Shown piece by piece: positions 56,420 to 64,000 of a stretch of 64,000 nucleotides of DNA (position 1 is its first letter; the number at the start of each line of letters is the position of its first letter). This DNA comes from Nocardioides furvisabuli (GTDB taxonomy: Bacteria; Actinomycetota; Actinomycetes; Propionibacteriales; Nocardioidaceae). Position numbers and translations under genes: made by a program. The DNA lies in NCBI RefSeq assembly GCF_021083185.1, contig NZ_JAIGQB010000001.1, positions 558,001 through 622,000 of the forward strand. Direction: 5' to 3'. Under the pieces are notes generated by a model that worked only from the letters and a program-made list of their open reading frames with translations, was not told the DNA's origin and did not search any database.

Positions 56420-57715
56420 GTGCTAGGCGCGTTCGCCAACGCTTTCCGGACGCCGGACCTGCGGCGCAAGCTGCTGTTCGTGCTGCTGATCATCACGATC
56501 TTCCGGCTCGGCTCGCAGGTGCCCACCCCGGGTGTCAACGTGGCCAACGTCCAGGCCTGCATCAGCCAGCTGGAGGAGGGCGGGCTCTACAGCCTCATCA
56601 ACCTCTTCTCCGGCGGTGCGCTGCTCCAGCTCACCATCTTCGCGCTGGGGATCATGCCGTACATCACGGCCTCGATCATCCTGCAGCTGCTCGTCGTGGT
56701 GATCCCACGGCTCGAGGCGCTGAAGAAGGAAGGGCAGGCCGGTCAGGCCAAGATCACCCAGTACACCCGCTACCTGACCCTCGGCCTCGCCGTGCTCCAG
56801 GCGACCGGCATCGTCGCACTCGCGCGCAACGGCGCCCTGCTCCAGGGCTGCACCCGCGACCTGCTGCACGACGACTCCACCAGCACGTTCCTGGTCATGG
56901 TGGTCACCATGACCGCCGGCACCGCCGTCATCATGTGGCTCGGTGAGCTCATCACCGACCGCGGCATCGGCAACGGCATGTCGATCCTGATCTTCACGCA
57001 GGTCGTCGCCACCTTCCCGGCCGCCCTGTGGGGCGTGCAGACCTCCAAGGGCTGGCTCGTCTTCAGCGTCGTGATGGTCATCGGCCTGATCCTCGTCGCG
57101 GCCGTCATCTTCATCGAGCAGGCGCAGCGCCGCATCCCGGTGCAGTACGCCCGCCGCATGGTGGGGCGCAAGATGTTCGGCGGCAACTCGACCTACATCC
57201 CGCTCAAGGTGAACCAGGCCGGCATCATCCCGGTCATCTTCGCCTCGTCACTGCTCTACCTGCCGGCGATGGCCGTGCAGTTCAACCCCGAGACCAGCAA
57301 CCCCGTGCTGGACTTCATCGGCACCTACCTCGTGGGCGGCGACCACCCGCTCTACATGATCACCTACTTCGCGCTGATCATCTTCTTCACGTACTTCTAC
57401 GTCTCGATCACCTTCAACCCTGTCGAGGTGGCGGACAACATGAAGAAGTACGGCGGCTTCATCCCCGGGATCCGGGCGGGCAAGCCGACCGAGGACTACC
57501 TGTCCTACGTCCTGTCCCGCATCACGTTCCCTGGAGCGATCTACCTCGGCCTGATCTCGCTCGTGCCCCTGATCGCCTTCGCGGCGATCGAGGCCAGCCA
57601 GAACTTCCCGTTCGGAGGCACCTCGATCCTCATCATGGTCGGCGTCGCGCTCGACACGGTGAAGCAGATCGAGAGCCAGCTCCAGCAGCGAAACTACGAA
57701 GGATTCCTGAAGTAG
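56420..57715 (+). CDS. secY: Protein translocase subunit SecY
   Basis: The 431-residue protein has ten predicted membrane helices with SecY signatures: GSQVPTPGVN near the N-terminus, GIMPYITASIILQLL, and FNPVEVADNMKKYGGFIPGI (the cytosolic ribosome/SecA-binding loop). It is the core of the Sec channel. GTG 56420 is preferred; AGAGGA lies just upstream, and an in-frame start at 56393 has no site. The stop directly abuts the adk start. Confidence 0.97.
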   Translation: MLGAFANAFRTPDLRRKLLFVLLIITIFRLGSQVPTPGVNVANVQACISQLEEGGLYSLINLFSGGALLQLTIFALGIMPYITASIILQLLVVVIPRLEALKKEGQAGQAKITQYTRYLTLGLAVLQATGIVALARNGALLQGCTRDLLHDDSTSTFLVMVVTMTAGTAVIMWLGELITDRGIGNGMSILIFTQVVATFPAALWGVQTSKGWLVFSVVMVIGLILVAAVIFIEQAQRRIPVQYARRMVGRKMFGGNSTYIPLKVNQAGIIPVIFASSLLYLPAMAVQFNPETSNPVLDFIGTYLVGGDHPLYMITYFALIIFFTYFYVSITFNPVEVADNMKKYGGFIPGIRAGKPTEDYLSYVLSRITFPGAIYLGLISLVPLIAFAAIEASQNFPFGGTSILIMVGVALDTVKQIESQLQQRNYEGFLK

Positions 57716-58291
57716 ATGAGACTCATCCTCATGGGCCCGCCGGGTGCGGGCAAGGGCACGCAGGCCCGCTTCGTGGCCGATCACTTCGGCGTACCGGCCA
57801 TCTCCACAGGAGACATCTTCCGGGCCAACGTCTCGCAGGGCACGCCTCTGGGCGTGGAGGCCAAGCGCTACATGGACGCCGGTGAGTACGTCCCCGACGA
57901 GGTCACCAACCACATGGTCCGCAACCGGATCGACGAGGAGGACGCCCGCCCGGGCTTCCTGCTCGACGGCTATCCGCGGACCCTCGCGCAGGTCACCGAG
58001 CTCGACGGGATGATCGGCTTCACCGGCCACCAGCTCGACGCGGTCGTGGTGCTGACGGTCGACCCCGAGGAGCTCGTGCAGCGCCTGCTCCAGCGGGCGC
58101 AGACCGACGGTCGCACCGACGACACCGAGGACGTGATCCGGCGCCGCCAGGAGGTCTACTCCGAGCAGACCGAGCCGCTCATCGGGGTCTACCGCGACCG
58201 GGGCATCCTCATCGAGATCGACGGGATGGGTGAGGTCGACGACGTGACGGCCCGCATCTTCGCCGCCCTCGACGCGATCCCGCAGAGCTGA
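57716..58291 (+). CDS. adk: Adenylate kinase
   Basis: The 191-residue kinase has the P-loop GPPGAGKGTQ (about 7-16), the AMP-binding STGDIFRANV and LDGYPRT, and a short LID without zinc cysteines. It interconverts ATP plus AMP with two ADP. It lies directly after secY with no gap, so it is co-transcribed. Confidence 0.97.
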   Translation: MRLILMGPPGAGKGTQARFVADHFGVPAISTGDIFRANVSQGTPLGVEAKRYMDAGEYVPDEVTNHMVRNRIDEEDARPGFLLDGYPRTLAQVTELDGMIGFTGHQLDAVVVLTVDPEELVQRLLQRAQTDGRTDDTEDVIRRRQEVYSEQTEPLIGVYRDRGILIEIDGMGEVDDVTARIFAALDAIPQS

Positions 58292-58298
58292 GCCCGCC

Positions 58299-59123
58299 AT
58301 GGGCTTCCGCGACCGTGGGATCGAGATCAAGACGCCCGAGCAGATCGACCTGATGCGGGTCGCGGGCCGGCTCGTGGGGGAGACCCTCGAGCTCCTGCGC
58401 GCTGCGGTCCGTCCCGGGGTGACGACGCTCGAGCTCGACACGCTCGCGGAGACCAACATCCGCGACCACGGTGGCATCCCGTCGTTCAAGGGCTACAGCC
58501 ACCCGCCGTTCCCGGCGACGATCTGCGCCTCGGTCAACCACGAGGTCGTGCACGGCATCCCCGGGGGCCGCGTGCTCGCCGACGGTGACGTCATCTCCAT
58601 CGACTGCGGCGCGATCGTCGAGGGGTGGCACGGCGACGCCGCCATCACGGTCCCGGTCGGCGAGATCGCCGACGACGTGCGCGAGCTCCTGCGGGTCACC
58701 GAGGAGTCGTTGTGGCGCGGCATGGCCGCGGCCAGGCTCGGCGGGCGCGTGTGCGACATCAGCCACGCGATCGAGTCGCACGTCCGTTCCGAGGGGCGCT
58801 ACGGCATCCTCGAGGACTACACCGGCCACGGGATCGGCACCGAGATGCACATGGCGCCCAACGTGCCGAACGTCGGTCGACGCGGCCGCGGCCCCTCGAT
58901 CGTGGAGGGCCTGGCGCTGGCCGTGGAGCCGATGGTGACGCTCGGCAGCAAGCACACCGACCTGCTCGAGGACGAGTGGACCGTCGCGACGGTCGACGGC
59001 TCGTACGCCGCCCACTTCGAGCACACCTTCACCGTCACGCCGGTCGGCACGTGGGTGCTGACCGCCGTCGACGGCGGCGAGCAGCGGCTCGCCGCGCTGG
59101 GTGTCCCCTTCGGCGGACGCTGA
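58299..59123 (+). CDS. map: Methionine aminopeptidase, type I
   Basis: The 274-residue enzyme has the metal ligands in SIDCGAIVEGWHGDAA (two Asp), GHGIGTEMH (His), VEPMVT (Glu) and FEHTFTVT (Glu). It removes initiator methionine. Last gene of the secY-adk-map unit; a hairpin lies nine bases after the stop. Confidence 0.97.
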   Translation: MGFRDRGIEIKTPEQIDLMRVAGRLVGETLELLRAAVRPGVTTLELDTLAETNIRDHGGIPSFKGYSHPPFPATICASVNHEVVHGIPGGRVLADGDVISIDCGAIVEGWHGDAAITVPVGEIADDVRELLRVTEESLWRGMAAARLGGRVCDISHAIESHVRSEGRYGILEDYTGHGIGTEMHMAPNVPNVGRRGRGPSIVEGLALAVEPMVTLGSKHTDLLEDEWTVATVDGSYAAHFEHTFTVTPVGTWVLTAVDGGEQRLAALGVPFGGR

Positions 59124-59131
59124 CGGCATTT

Positions 59132-59153
59132 CACGCGCCGTCGCGGGCGCGTG
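59132..59153 (+). terminator. Hairpin after map
   Basis: CACGCGCC pairs with GGCGCGTG around a GTCGCG loop (eight pairs), nine bases after the map stop. Likely terminator of the secY unit. Confidence 0.6.
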
Positions 59154-59166
59154 GAAGACTGAGCGG

Positions 59167-59275
59167 GTTGGAGGGGAGTATTCCCCGTAGTGGTGGTGTC
59201 GTCAGCACGGCCCTTGCGCGAGCGGGGCCCGGTGCCACTGGTTCGCGCTGACGCGAGCGGAAGAGACCTCCGGCG
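59167..59275 (+). promoter_or_regulatory. yybP-ykoY-type (Mn2+) riboswitch upstream of terC
   Basis: The segment has the conserved L1 sequence GGGGAGTA (59173-59180) and a closing P1 stem GGAGG (59170-59174) with CCTCC (59267-59271), the latter in the conserved AGACCTCC context. A long internal stem uses CGTCAGC (59200-59206) and GCTGACG (59247-59253), with a GGCCC/GGGCC arm between. This layout matches the yybP-ykoY manganese riboswitch. The family commonly controls TerC and other Mn exporters, and terC follows 51 bases later. Confidence 0.85.
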
Positions 59276-59325
59276 TCCGCGTGCAGCGCGGACCCGCACC
59301 CCACCCCACCTCAAGGAGCAACAGA

Positions 59326-60357
59326 GTGGACGTCCCCACCTGGGTCTGGATCGCCACGGCCGTGGTGACCCTCGCGATCTTCACCTTCGACCTCGCCGTC
59401 GTCGGGCGCCGCCCGCACGAGCCGAGCATGAAGGAGTGCGCGACCTACCTCTCCATCTACGTCGGCATGGCCGTCCTCTTCGGCCTCGGCGTCTGGTACA
59501 CCTCGGGTGGAACGTCGGCCCTGGAGTTCTACTCCGGCTGGCTCGTGGAGTACTCCCTCTCCATCGACAACCTCTTCATCTTCATCATCATCATGGCCAA
59601 GTTCGCCGTGCCGCGGGAGCTCCAGCAGTACGCCCTGATGATCGGCATCGTGATGGCGCTGGCCATGCGCGCGATCTTCATCGCCGTGGGCGCCGCGGCG
59701 ATCAGCAACTTCAGCTGGATCTTCTACCTCTTCGGCATCTTCCTGGTCTACACGGCGGTCAAGCTGGCCAAGGAGGGCGCCGAGGACGAGGACGAGGACG
59801 AGTTCGAGGAGAACAAGCTCGTCGCCTTCATCGAGCGCCGGTTCCCGGCGACCTCGGAGTGGCACGGCAAGAGCCTGTTCACCGTCGACAACGGCAAGCG
59901 CATGATCACCCCGATGTTCATCGTGATCCTCACGCTCGGGACCACCGACCTGCTGTTCGCCCTGGACTCGATCCCGGCGATCTTCGGCATCACGAAGGAG
60001 CCCTACCTGGTGCTCACGGCCAACATCTTCGCGCTGATGGGCCTGCGCCAGCTCTACTTCCTCATCGGGGGCCTGCTCCAGCGCCTGATCTACCTGTCGT
60101 ACGGCCTGGCCTTCCTGCTGGCCTTCATCGGCGTGAAGCTGTTCTTCCACGCCCTGCACGAGAACGAGCTGCCCTTCATCAACGGCGGCCAGCACCTCGA
60201 CTACGACTGGCTCGAGATCCCGATCTGGCTCTCCCTCGTGGTCATCGTCGCCACGCTGGCGATCACCGCGGTGCTGTCCCTGTGGGCCTCCAGCCGGATG
60301 ACCGCGGAGGAGCAGGACGCCAGGTCGGGTCCGCGCCGCGACTTCCAGGACGACTGA
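59326..60357 (+). CDS. TerC family integral membrane protein, probable Mn2+ exporter
   Basis: The 343-residue protein has about nine membrane segments and the TerC motifs SIDNLFIFIIIMAKF (acidic residue in helix) and TDLLFALDSIPAIFGITKEP. An acidic cytosolic loop (EDEDEDEFEENK, about 165-176) lies between. Members called MeeF/Alx-type export manganese and load exported metalloenzymes. The riboswitch upstream supports a manganese role; tellurite resistance need not apply. The start is GTG 59326 with AAGGAG upstream. Confidence 0.93.
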   Translation: MDVPTWVWIATAVVTLAIFTFDLAVVGRRPHEPSMKECATYLSIYVGMAVLFGLGVWYTSGGTSALEFYSGWLVEYSLSIDNLFIFIIIMAKFAVPRELQQYALMIGIVMALAMRAIFIAVGAAAISNFSWIFYLFGIFLVYTAVKLAKEGAEDEDEDEFEENKLVAFIERRFPATSEWHGKSLFTVDNGKRMITPMFIVILTLGTTDLLFALDSIPAIFGITKEPYLVLTANIFALMGLRQLYFLIGGLLQRLIYLSYGLAFLLAFIGVKLFFHALHENELPFINGGQHLDYDWLEIPIWLSLVVIVATLAITAVLSLWASSRMTAEEQDARSGPRRDFQDD

Positions 60358-60372
60358 CGTCCTGACGCTGCC

Positions 60373-61785
60373 TCAGGTGACGCACTCCTTCGCGGTGGGG
60401 GAGTTGTCCGACCCTCGCGTCATCCGCACGTCGAGGCAGATCGGCTCGTCGGTGCGCACCAGCAGGCGCTGCCGGGTGGTGCTGCCGTAGGCGTCGGTGT
60501 CGTCGCGGTGGTAGCTGAAGGAGTCGCCGGGCTCGACCGGGACCGGTGGACGCCACTCGAAGAGCACGCCGCGCGGCGTACGTGCCCCGGTCAGGCTCGG
60601 TGCCTCGGTCAGCACGTCCGGCACGACGGGGCTGGGCGTGAGGGAGCCGGTCGGGAGCACGACCCCCGGGTCCTCCTCGCGATCGCCCCCGCCGCCGAGC
60701 ACGAGGTAGCCCACGACGAGTGCGAGCACGGCGGCACCGACACCGGTCCACACCAGCCCCGAGACCCGGCTGTGGTCCTCCTCGTCCTCCTCGGCGACCG
60801 GCGCGGGCACCTGCGCGGCGATGCGGCGCGGACCGCTGGCGGAGATGACGGTCACCGGCTTCATCGCGGTGGCGTCCTCGGCAGCCTCCGCGACCTCGGG
60901 CGCGGCGACCGAGGAGTCGGGCCGGTCGCCCTCCACCGCGACCGCGGTGCGCGCCCAGCCCGCGGCCGACTCGATGCGCTGCAGCGCGCGGGCGAGCTCC
61001 AACGCGCTGGAGGGCCGGTGCTCGGGTCGCTTCGCCAGGCACTGCTGGAGGAGACGGTCGAGGGCGGGCGGCACGTCGGGTCGCTGGGTGGCCGGGGGAG
61101 CGGCGTGCAGGATGCGTGCGCTCAGCGCCCGGGTGGAGTTGTCGCCGGAGGGGATGGAGAAGGGGGAGCGCCCCACCAGCAGGTGCCAGATCGTGGCGCC
61201 GAGCGAGTAGACGTCGGAGGCCACCGAGCCGTTGGAGCGGCCGTCGAGGAGCTCGGGGGGCGACCAGGGGTAGGAGATCCGCACGTCGTCGTCGCCCTCG
61301 ACGTCCGCCATGTGCCCCGCGATGCCGAAGTCGGTGAGGGCCGGCTCGTGATAGGTCGTCACGAGCACGTTGCTCGGCTTGATGTCGCGGTGCAGGATGC
61401 CCGAGCGGTGGGCGGTCTCGATGGCGCTCGCCAGCTTGATGCCGGTGGCGACGGCGTCGACCGGGGCCATCGGGTTGGAGCGCACCCGGATCCCGAGGTC
61501 CGGCGGCGGGCAGTAGCGCATGACCAGGAACGGTCGCCCGCCCTCCGCCGTCACTCCTGCCGTGATCACCGAGACGATGTAGGGGTGGTCGGCCAGGCGC
61601 GCCATCGCGTTGGCCTCGGCGGTGAAGAGGTACTTCTCGCGGTCGGTGAGGGGCACGTCGGGGCGCACGACCTTCACCGCGACCCGCTGGCGCGGCCACT
61701 GCTGCTCGTAGAGGAACACGTCGGCGAAGCCGCCGCTGCCCAGGTGCTCGACGAAGGCGAACCCGGGGATGACCGGAGCACTCAC
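60373..61785 (-). CDS. Membrane Ser/Thr protein kinase (PknB-like)
   Basis: The 470-residue protein has a kinase domain at 1-272: LGSGGFADV, K38 in AVKVV, HRDIKPSN (H132-R133-D134) and DFG (152-154), with YPWSPPELL in place of the APE segment. An acidic juxtamembrane linker (about 285-340) leads to one membrane helix (about 344-363) and an extracellular region of about 105 residues that ends near KECVT. It has no PASTA repeats. The GTG start overlaps the stop of the FHA gene, so the kinase and FHA reader are translated together. Confidence 0.93.
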   Translation of the reverse strand: MSAPVIPGFAFVEHLGSGGFADVFLYEQQWPRQRVAVKVVRPDVPLTDREKYLFTAEANAMARLADHPYIVSVITAGVTAEGGRPFLVMRYCPPPDLGIRVRSNPMAPVDAVATGIKLASAIETAHRSGILHRDIKPSNVLVTTYHEPALTDFGIAGHMADVEGDDDVRISYPWSPPELLDGRSNGSVASDVYSLGATIWHLLVGRSPFSIPSGDNSTRALSARILHAAPPATQRPDVPPALDRLLQQCLAKRPEHRPSSALELARALQRIESAAGWARTAVAVEGDRPDSSVAAPEVAEAAEDATAMKPVTVISASGPRRIAAQVPAPVAEEDEEDHSRVSGLVWTGVGAAVLALVVGYLVLGGGGDREEDPGVVLPTGSLTPSPVVPDVLTEAPSLTGARTPRGVLFEWRPPVPVEPGDSFSYHRDDTDAYGSTTRQRLLVRTDEPICLDVRMTRGSDNSPTAKECVT

Positions 61786-62966
61786 CGGGCGGTCGCCCCC
61801 GTCTCGTAGCGGACCGCGTAGACGTGCGCCATGTCGAGGACCGTACCGGCCTCGAGCACGTAGGCGTCGCCTGCCGTCATGCGCTGCGGCTCACGCCCGG
61901 GCGGGGCGATGGTGGTGCCGCCCCGGCTGTCGAGGTCGCGGGCCACCACGTCCCAGCCGTCGAGCTCGATCTGCAGGTGCCGGCGCGAGACGAACGAGTG
62001 GTCGGCGGGCAGGTGCACCAGGTGCGGCCAGTCGGTGCTGTCCTGGGCCGGGGCGGGCTTGCGGCCCAGGATGACGCCACGGTCGAGCGGCACCACCTCC
62101 CCGGTCGGCAGGCGCAGCCCCCCGAGCGGCGGCCGGTCCACGCGTCGCGGTTCCTGCGGTGCGACCCGCTGGTGGCAGACGCGGCACTGCGGCGAGGCCG
62201 GGGGCGTGAGGTGGCCGAGCGGGCAGCTCACCGCCAGCACCGTGGGCGCCGTCGGGTGGGAGAGGTGGGCCGGACGGAGGGTGGTGGCCCCGTCGTGGTC
62301 GTCGGGTTCGGGGACGGTGTGGGGCGCGGAGGCCGGCCGGATCGTGGTGTGCGCCCCCTCCTCGATCCGTTGCACCAGCAGGGGGTCGGGCTCCGAGGTG
62401 TCGGTGAGCGATCCGGTGTCCTGCACCGGTCGCAGGGTCCGGGTGCGCGGCGGCGGCCCGTCAGGGCCCTTCGCGGCGAGGATCGCGGCCGGGATGCCGT
62501 CGATGAGGGGAACGCCCGCGGGGGCGGGTGCCACCACCTCCTCGGCGCGCTGCACCGGCGGTGCGGTGCGCACCGACAGCGGCCGCAGCTCGACACGGTC
62601 GGCGGCGACCACACCGCCGACGAGGCGCCGGGTGCTCGCCGGGCGATCGGCGCCGGCCCCGGCGTCGAGGCTCAGGACACGCGCCGGGCCGGACAGGCGT
62701 ACGTTCCCGGCCCCGCGCGACAGCGTCGTCGAGGCACCGGAGGTGAAGTCGACGACCGCGAGTCCCGGAGGGTCACCGGCGAACGCCTTCTCGACGATCG
62801 CCAGCACGCGCTCGACCACGCCGGCCCCGGACGGCGCGGTCATGGACAGCGCCTCCCAGACCTCCTCCACGACCTGCTCGTCGCCGGGATCGGTCATCAG
62901 CACCCAGTGGGCGCCACTGCCGAGCAGCACACCGGTTCCCCCGGTGTAGCTCGCCTCCACGATCAA
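61782..62966 (-). CDS. Zinc-ribbon and FHA domain protein, kinase partner
   Basis: The 394-residue product starts at TTG 62966 with GGGGAG eight bases upstream. Residues 1-135 form an uncharacterised module. A linker (135-245) contains three T-[LI]-R-P motifs. A short zinc ribbon uses C248, C261 and C264 with a histidine (CPLGH ... CRVCH). The FHA domain (about 283-385) has ILGRKP, SFVSRRHLQIE and DLDSRGGTTI. It overlaps the kinase gene by four bases and probably reads or is phosphorylated by it. Confidence 0.88.
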   Translation of the reverse strand: MIVEASYTGGTGVLLGSGAHWVLMTDPGDEQVVEEVWEALSMTAPSGAGVVERVLAIVEKAFAGDPPGLAVVDFTSGASTTLSRGAGNVRLSGPARVLSLDAGAGADRPASTRRLVGGVVAADRVELRPLSVRTAPPVQRAEEVVAPAPAGVPLIDGIPAAILAAKGPDGPPPRTRTLRPVQDTGSLTDTSEPDPLLVQRIEEGAHTTIRPASAPHTVPEPDDHDGATTLRPAHLSHPTAPTVLAVSCPLGHLTPPASPQCRVCHQRVAPQEPRRVDRPPLGGLRLPTGEVVPLDRGVILGRKPAPAQDSTDWPHLVHLPADHSFVSRRHLQIELDGWDVVARDLDSRGGTTIAPPGREPQRMTAGDAYVLEAGTVLDMAHVYAVRYETGATAR

Positions 62967-63124
62967 CGTCGGCTCCCCTCGTGCACGCCCACGCCTCCAT
63001 CATCACCCATCGCCCGTGCCCACCGCAGGAGCTCCGGACTTGTCGGAATCTCGACTGCTTACCTACCCTCCTGTGGTTGACTGCGGCGGGCGCACGTCAC
63101 CGGGTGTGGCCAAGGGGGAATGGC
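62967..63124. promoter_or_regulatory. Divergent promoter region, FHA-kinase operon / membrane protein
   Basis: The 158-base gap contains TTGTCG (63040-63045) and TACCTA (63060-63065), but their spacing (14) is short. A GGGGGAA site (63114-63120) precedes the GTG at 63125. No clear operator. Confidence 0.35.
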
Positions 63125-64000
63125 GTGGCACGTGGGGCTTTCGTGCGCCGGCACCGGGTGGGCATCGCCTCGGCGGTCGCGCTCGCCGTCGCGACCGGCG
63201 CGGTCGTCGTCTACGCCGTCACGGCGAGTGGGTACAAGAAGCACGAGGCCGAGCTCAACGACGGCGGCATCTGGGTCGTCAACGGCAAGAAGGGTTGGTC
63301 GGGTCGGCTGAACAAGCCGATCAACCAGCTCGACGGAGTCGTGCCGAGCCCCGAGGGCAGGACACGCCTCGACGTCGTCCAGGACGGCGCCGCCGTCGTG
63401 AGCCTCAACCTCAACGCCAGCCGCGGCCAGGCCATCGACACGAGCAAGCTGGAGTCCCAGGACGGGGGCACTGCTGCGGTCCCGACCTCGGGCGACGTGC
63501 AGATGGCCGGCTCGACCCTGGCCAGCGTCGACGCCGAGACCGGGCAGCTCTGGGCCGTGCGCTACGACGACCAGCTCGGCAAGCCGGTGATGAGCGCCGT
63601 CGACCGCCAGGCCGACCCGATCGCCGAAGCAGGCGAGGGCGCCGCGCTGGCCGTCGCCCAGGACGGCACGATCGTCGTCACCTCCTCGGAGGAGGGCACC
63701 GTCACGACGGTGTCCCCCCGCGACGCCGGGTTCGCCGAGCCCGACACCCGTGACCTGCCCGGCGGCGCCGGCCAGGTCTCCCACGTGACGACCGTCGGCG
63801 ACCGGATCGTCACCCTCGACGCCGACGCCGGCGTGCTCAGCGTCGTCGGCGGCGCCACCACCACCGTGCCGGTCGACAGCGTGCTGCAGCAGGCCGGACC
63901 CTCCTCCGACGCCGTGCTCGTCGGTGCCCCCGACGGACTGCTGGGCGTCGACCTCGGCTCCGGCGAGGTCACCTCGATCTCCGACCGGTCGGGCACGCCC
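63125..64000 (+). CDS. Membrane-anchored beta-propeller-like protein, N-terminal part
   Basis: The frame runs off the right edge after 292 residues. It starts at GTG 63125 behind GGGGGAA. A short basic N-terminus and one membrane helix (about 12-32; VGIASAVALAVATGAVVVYA) are followed by an extracellular beta-rich region with repeated short strands (ELNDGGIWVVNGKKGWSGRL, LASVDAETGQLWAVRYD, VGDRIVTLDADAGVLSVV). I recall this as the start of large fibronectin-type-III proteins of actinobacteria that sit beside Ser/Thr kinase and FHA genes. Function unknown; cell-surface or envelope role inferred. Confidence 0.75.
   Translation, partial: MARGAFVRRHRVGIASAVALAVATGAVVVYAVTASGYKKHEAELNDGGIWVVNGKKGWSGRLNKPINQLDGVVPSPEGRTRLDVVQDGAAVVSLNLNASRGQAIDTSKLESQDGGTAAVPTSGDVQMAGSTLASVDAETGQLWAVRYDDQLGKPVMSAVDRQADPIAEAGEGAALAVAQDGTIVVTSSEEGTVTTVSPRDAGFAEPDTRDLPGGAGQVSHVTTVGDRIVTLDADAGVLSVVGGATTTVPVDSVLQQAGPSSDAVLVGAPDGLLGVDLGSGEVTSISDRSGTP

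Overview
The window is a contiguous piece of a high-GC actinobacterial chromosome. It most resembles Nocardioides or a close relative in the Nocardioidaceae. This is inferred from the strong GC bias at third codon positions, frequent GTG starts, a DUF222/HNH-type gene fragment at the left edge, actinobacterium-type genes (DUF3027, DUF2530, bacterial XPB, FHA/PP2C/Ser-Thr kinase sets), a perfect actinobacterial-type LexA box, and str/S10/spc ribosomal operons of actinobacterial type. No phage, IS element, CRISPR array, tRNA or rRNA gene was recognised.

Layout. (1) 1-6.2 kb: the start of a DUF222/HNH gene on the minus strand, then a GAF-wHTH regulator followed by a coxS-coxL-coxM-coxG operon. 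CoxL carries AYRGAGR, so it is a form II molybdenum hydroxylase rather than a proven CO dehydrogenase. (2) 6.2-13.7 kb: alkB under a LexA box, a GntR regulator, an HD hydrolase, an MpaB-type oxygenase, XPB helicase, a CGNR zinc-finger protein and a large helicase-associated/WYL-like protein. (3) 13.8-16.8 kb: PP2C phosphatase, FHA protein and RDD-FHA membrane protein. (4) 16.8-26.3 kb: a secreted S8 protease with an altered catalytic-serine motif, cold-shock protein, MFS protein, DUF3027, methyltransferase/DUF2530, an NCS2 purine permease, and a MarR-MFS pair whose transporter lacks a standard start codon. (5) 26.3-30.9 kb: the str operon rpsL-rpsG-fusA-tuf. (6) 30.9-45.9 kb: mug and a large polyamine/GABA catabolic block. 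This comprises PotABCD-type uptake, aminobutyraldehyde dehydrogenase, gabT, succinate-semialdehyde dehydrogenase, two further class III aminotransferases, a saccharopine-dehydrogenase-like enzyme and an Lrp regulator. trmB follows. (7) 46.3-59.1 kb: S10 and spc operons (rpsJ to rplO), then secY-adk-map. (8) 59.1-64 kb: a yybP-ykoY-type riboswitch ahead of terC, then a membrane Ser/Thr kinase with an FHA protein, and the start of a membrane-anchored beta-rich protein.

How the parts work together. The polyamine block reads as a complete route: import of putrescine-like amines, transamination to 4-aminobutyraldehyde, oxidation to GABA, then GabT and succinate-semialdehyde dehydrogenase to succinate, with Lrp sensing at the divergent promoter. 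Two of its enzymes have no assigned step. PP2C plus two FHA proteins at 14-17 kb and kinase plus FHA at 60-63 kb look like two halves of one Ser/Thr phospho-signalling system. The most useful observations are the LexA box in front of alkB, the Mn-type riboswitch in front of terC, the sunset-like tail on ribosomal protein L4, the shared N-terminal module in two FHA proteins, and the unassigned enzymes of the polyamine block.
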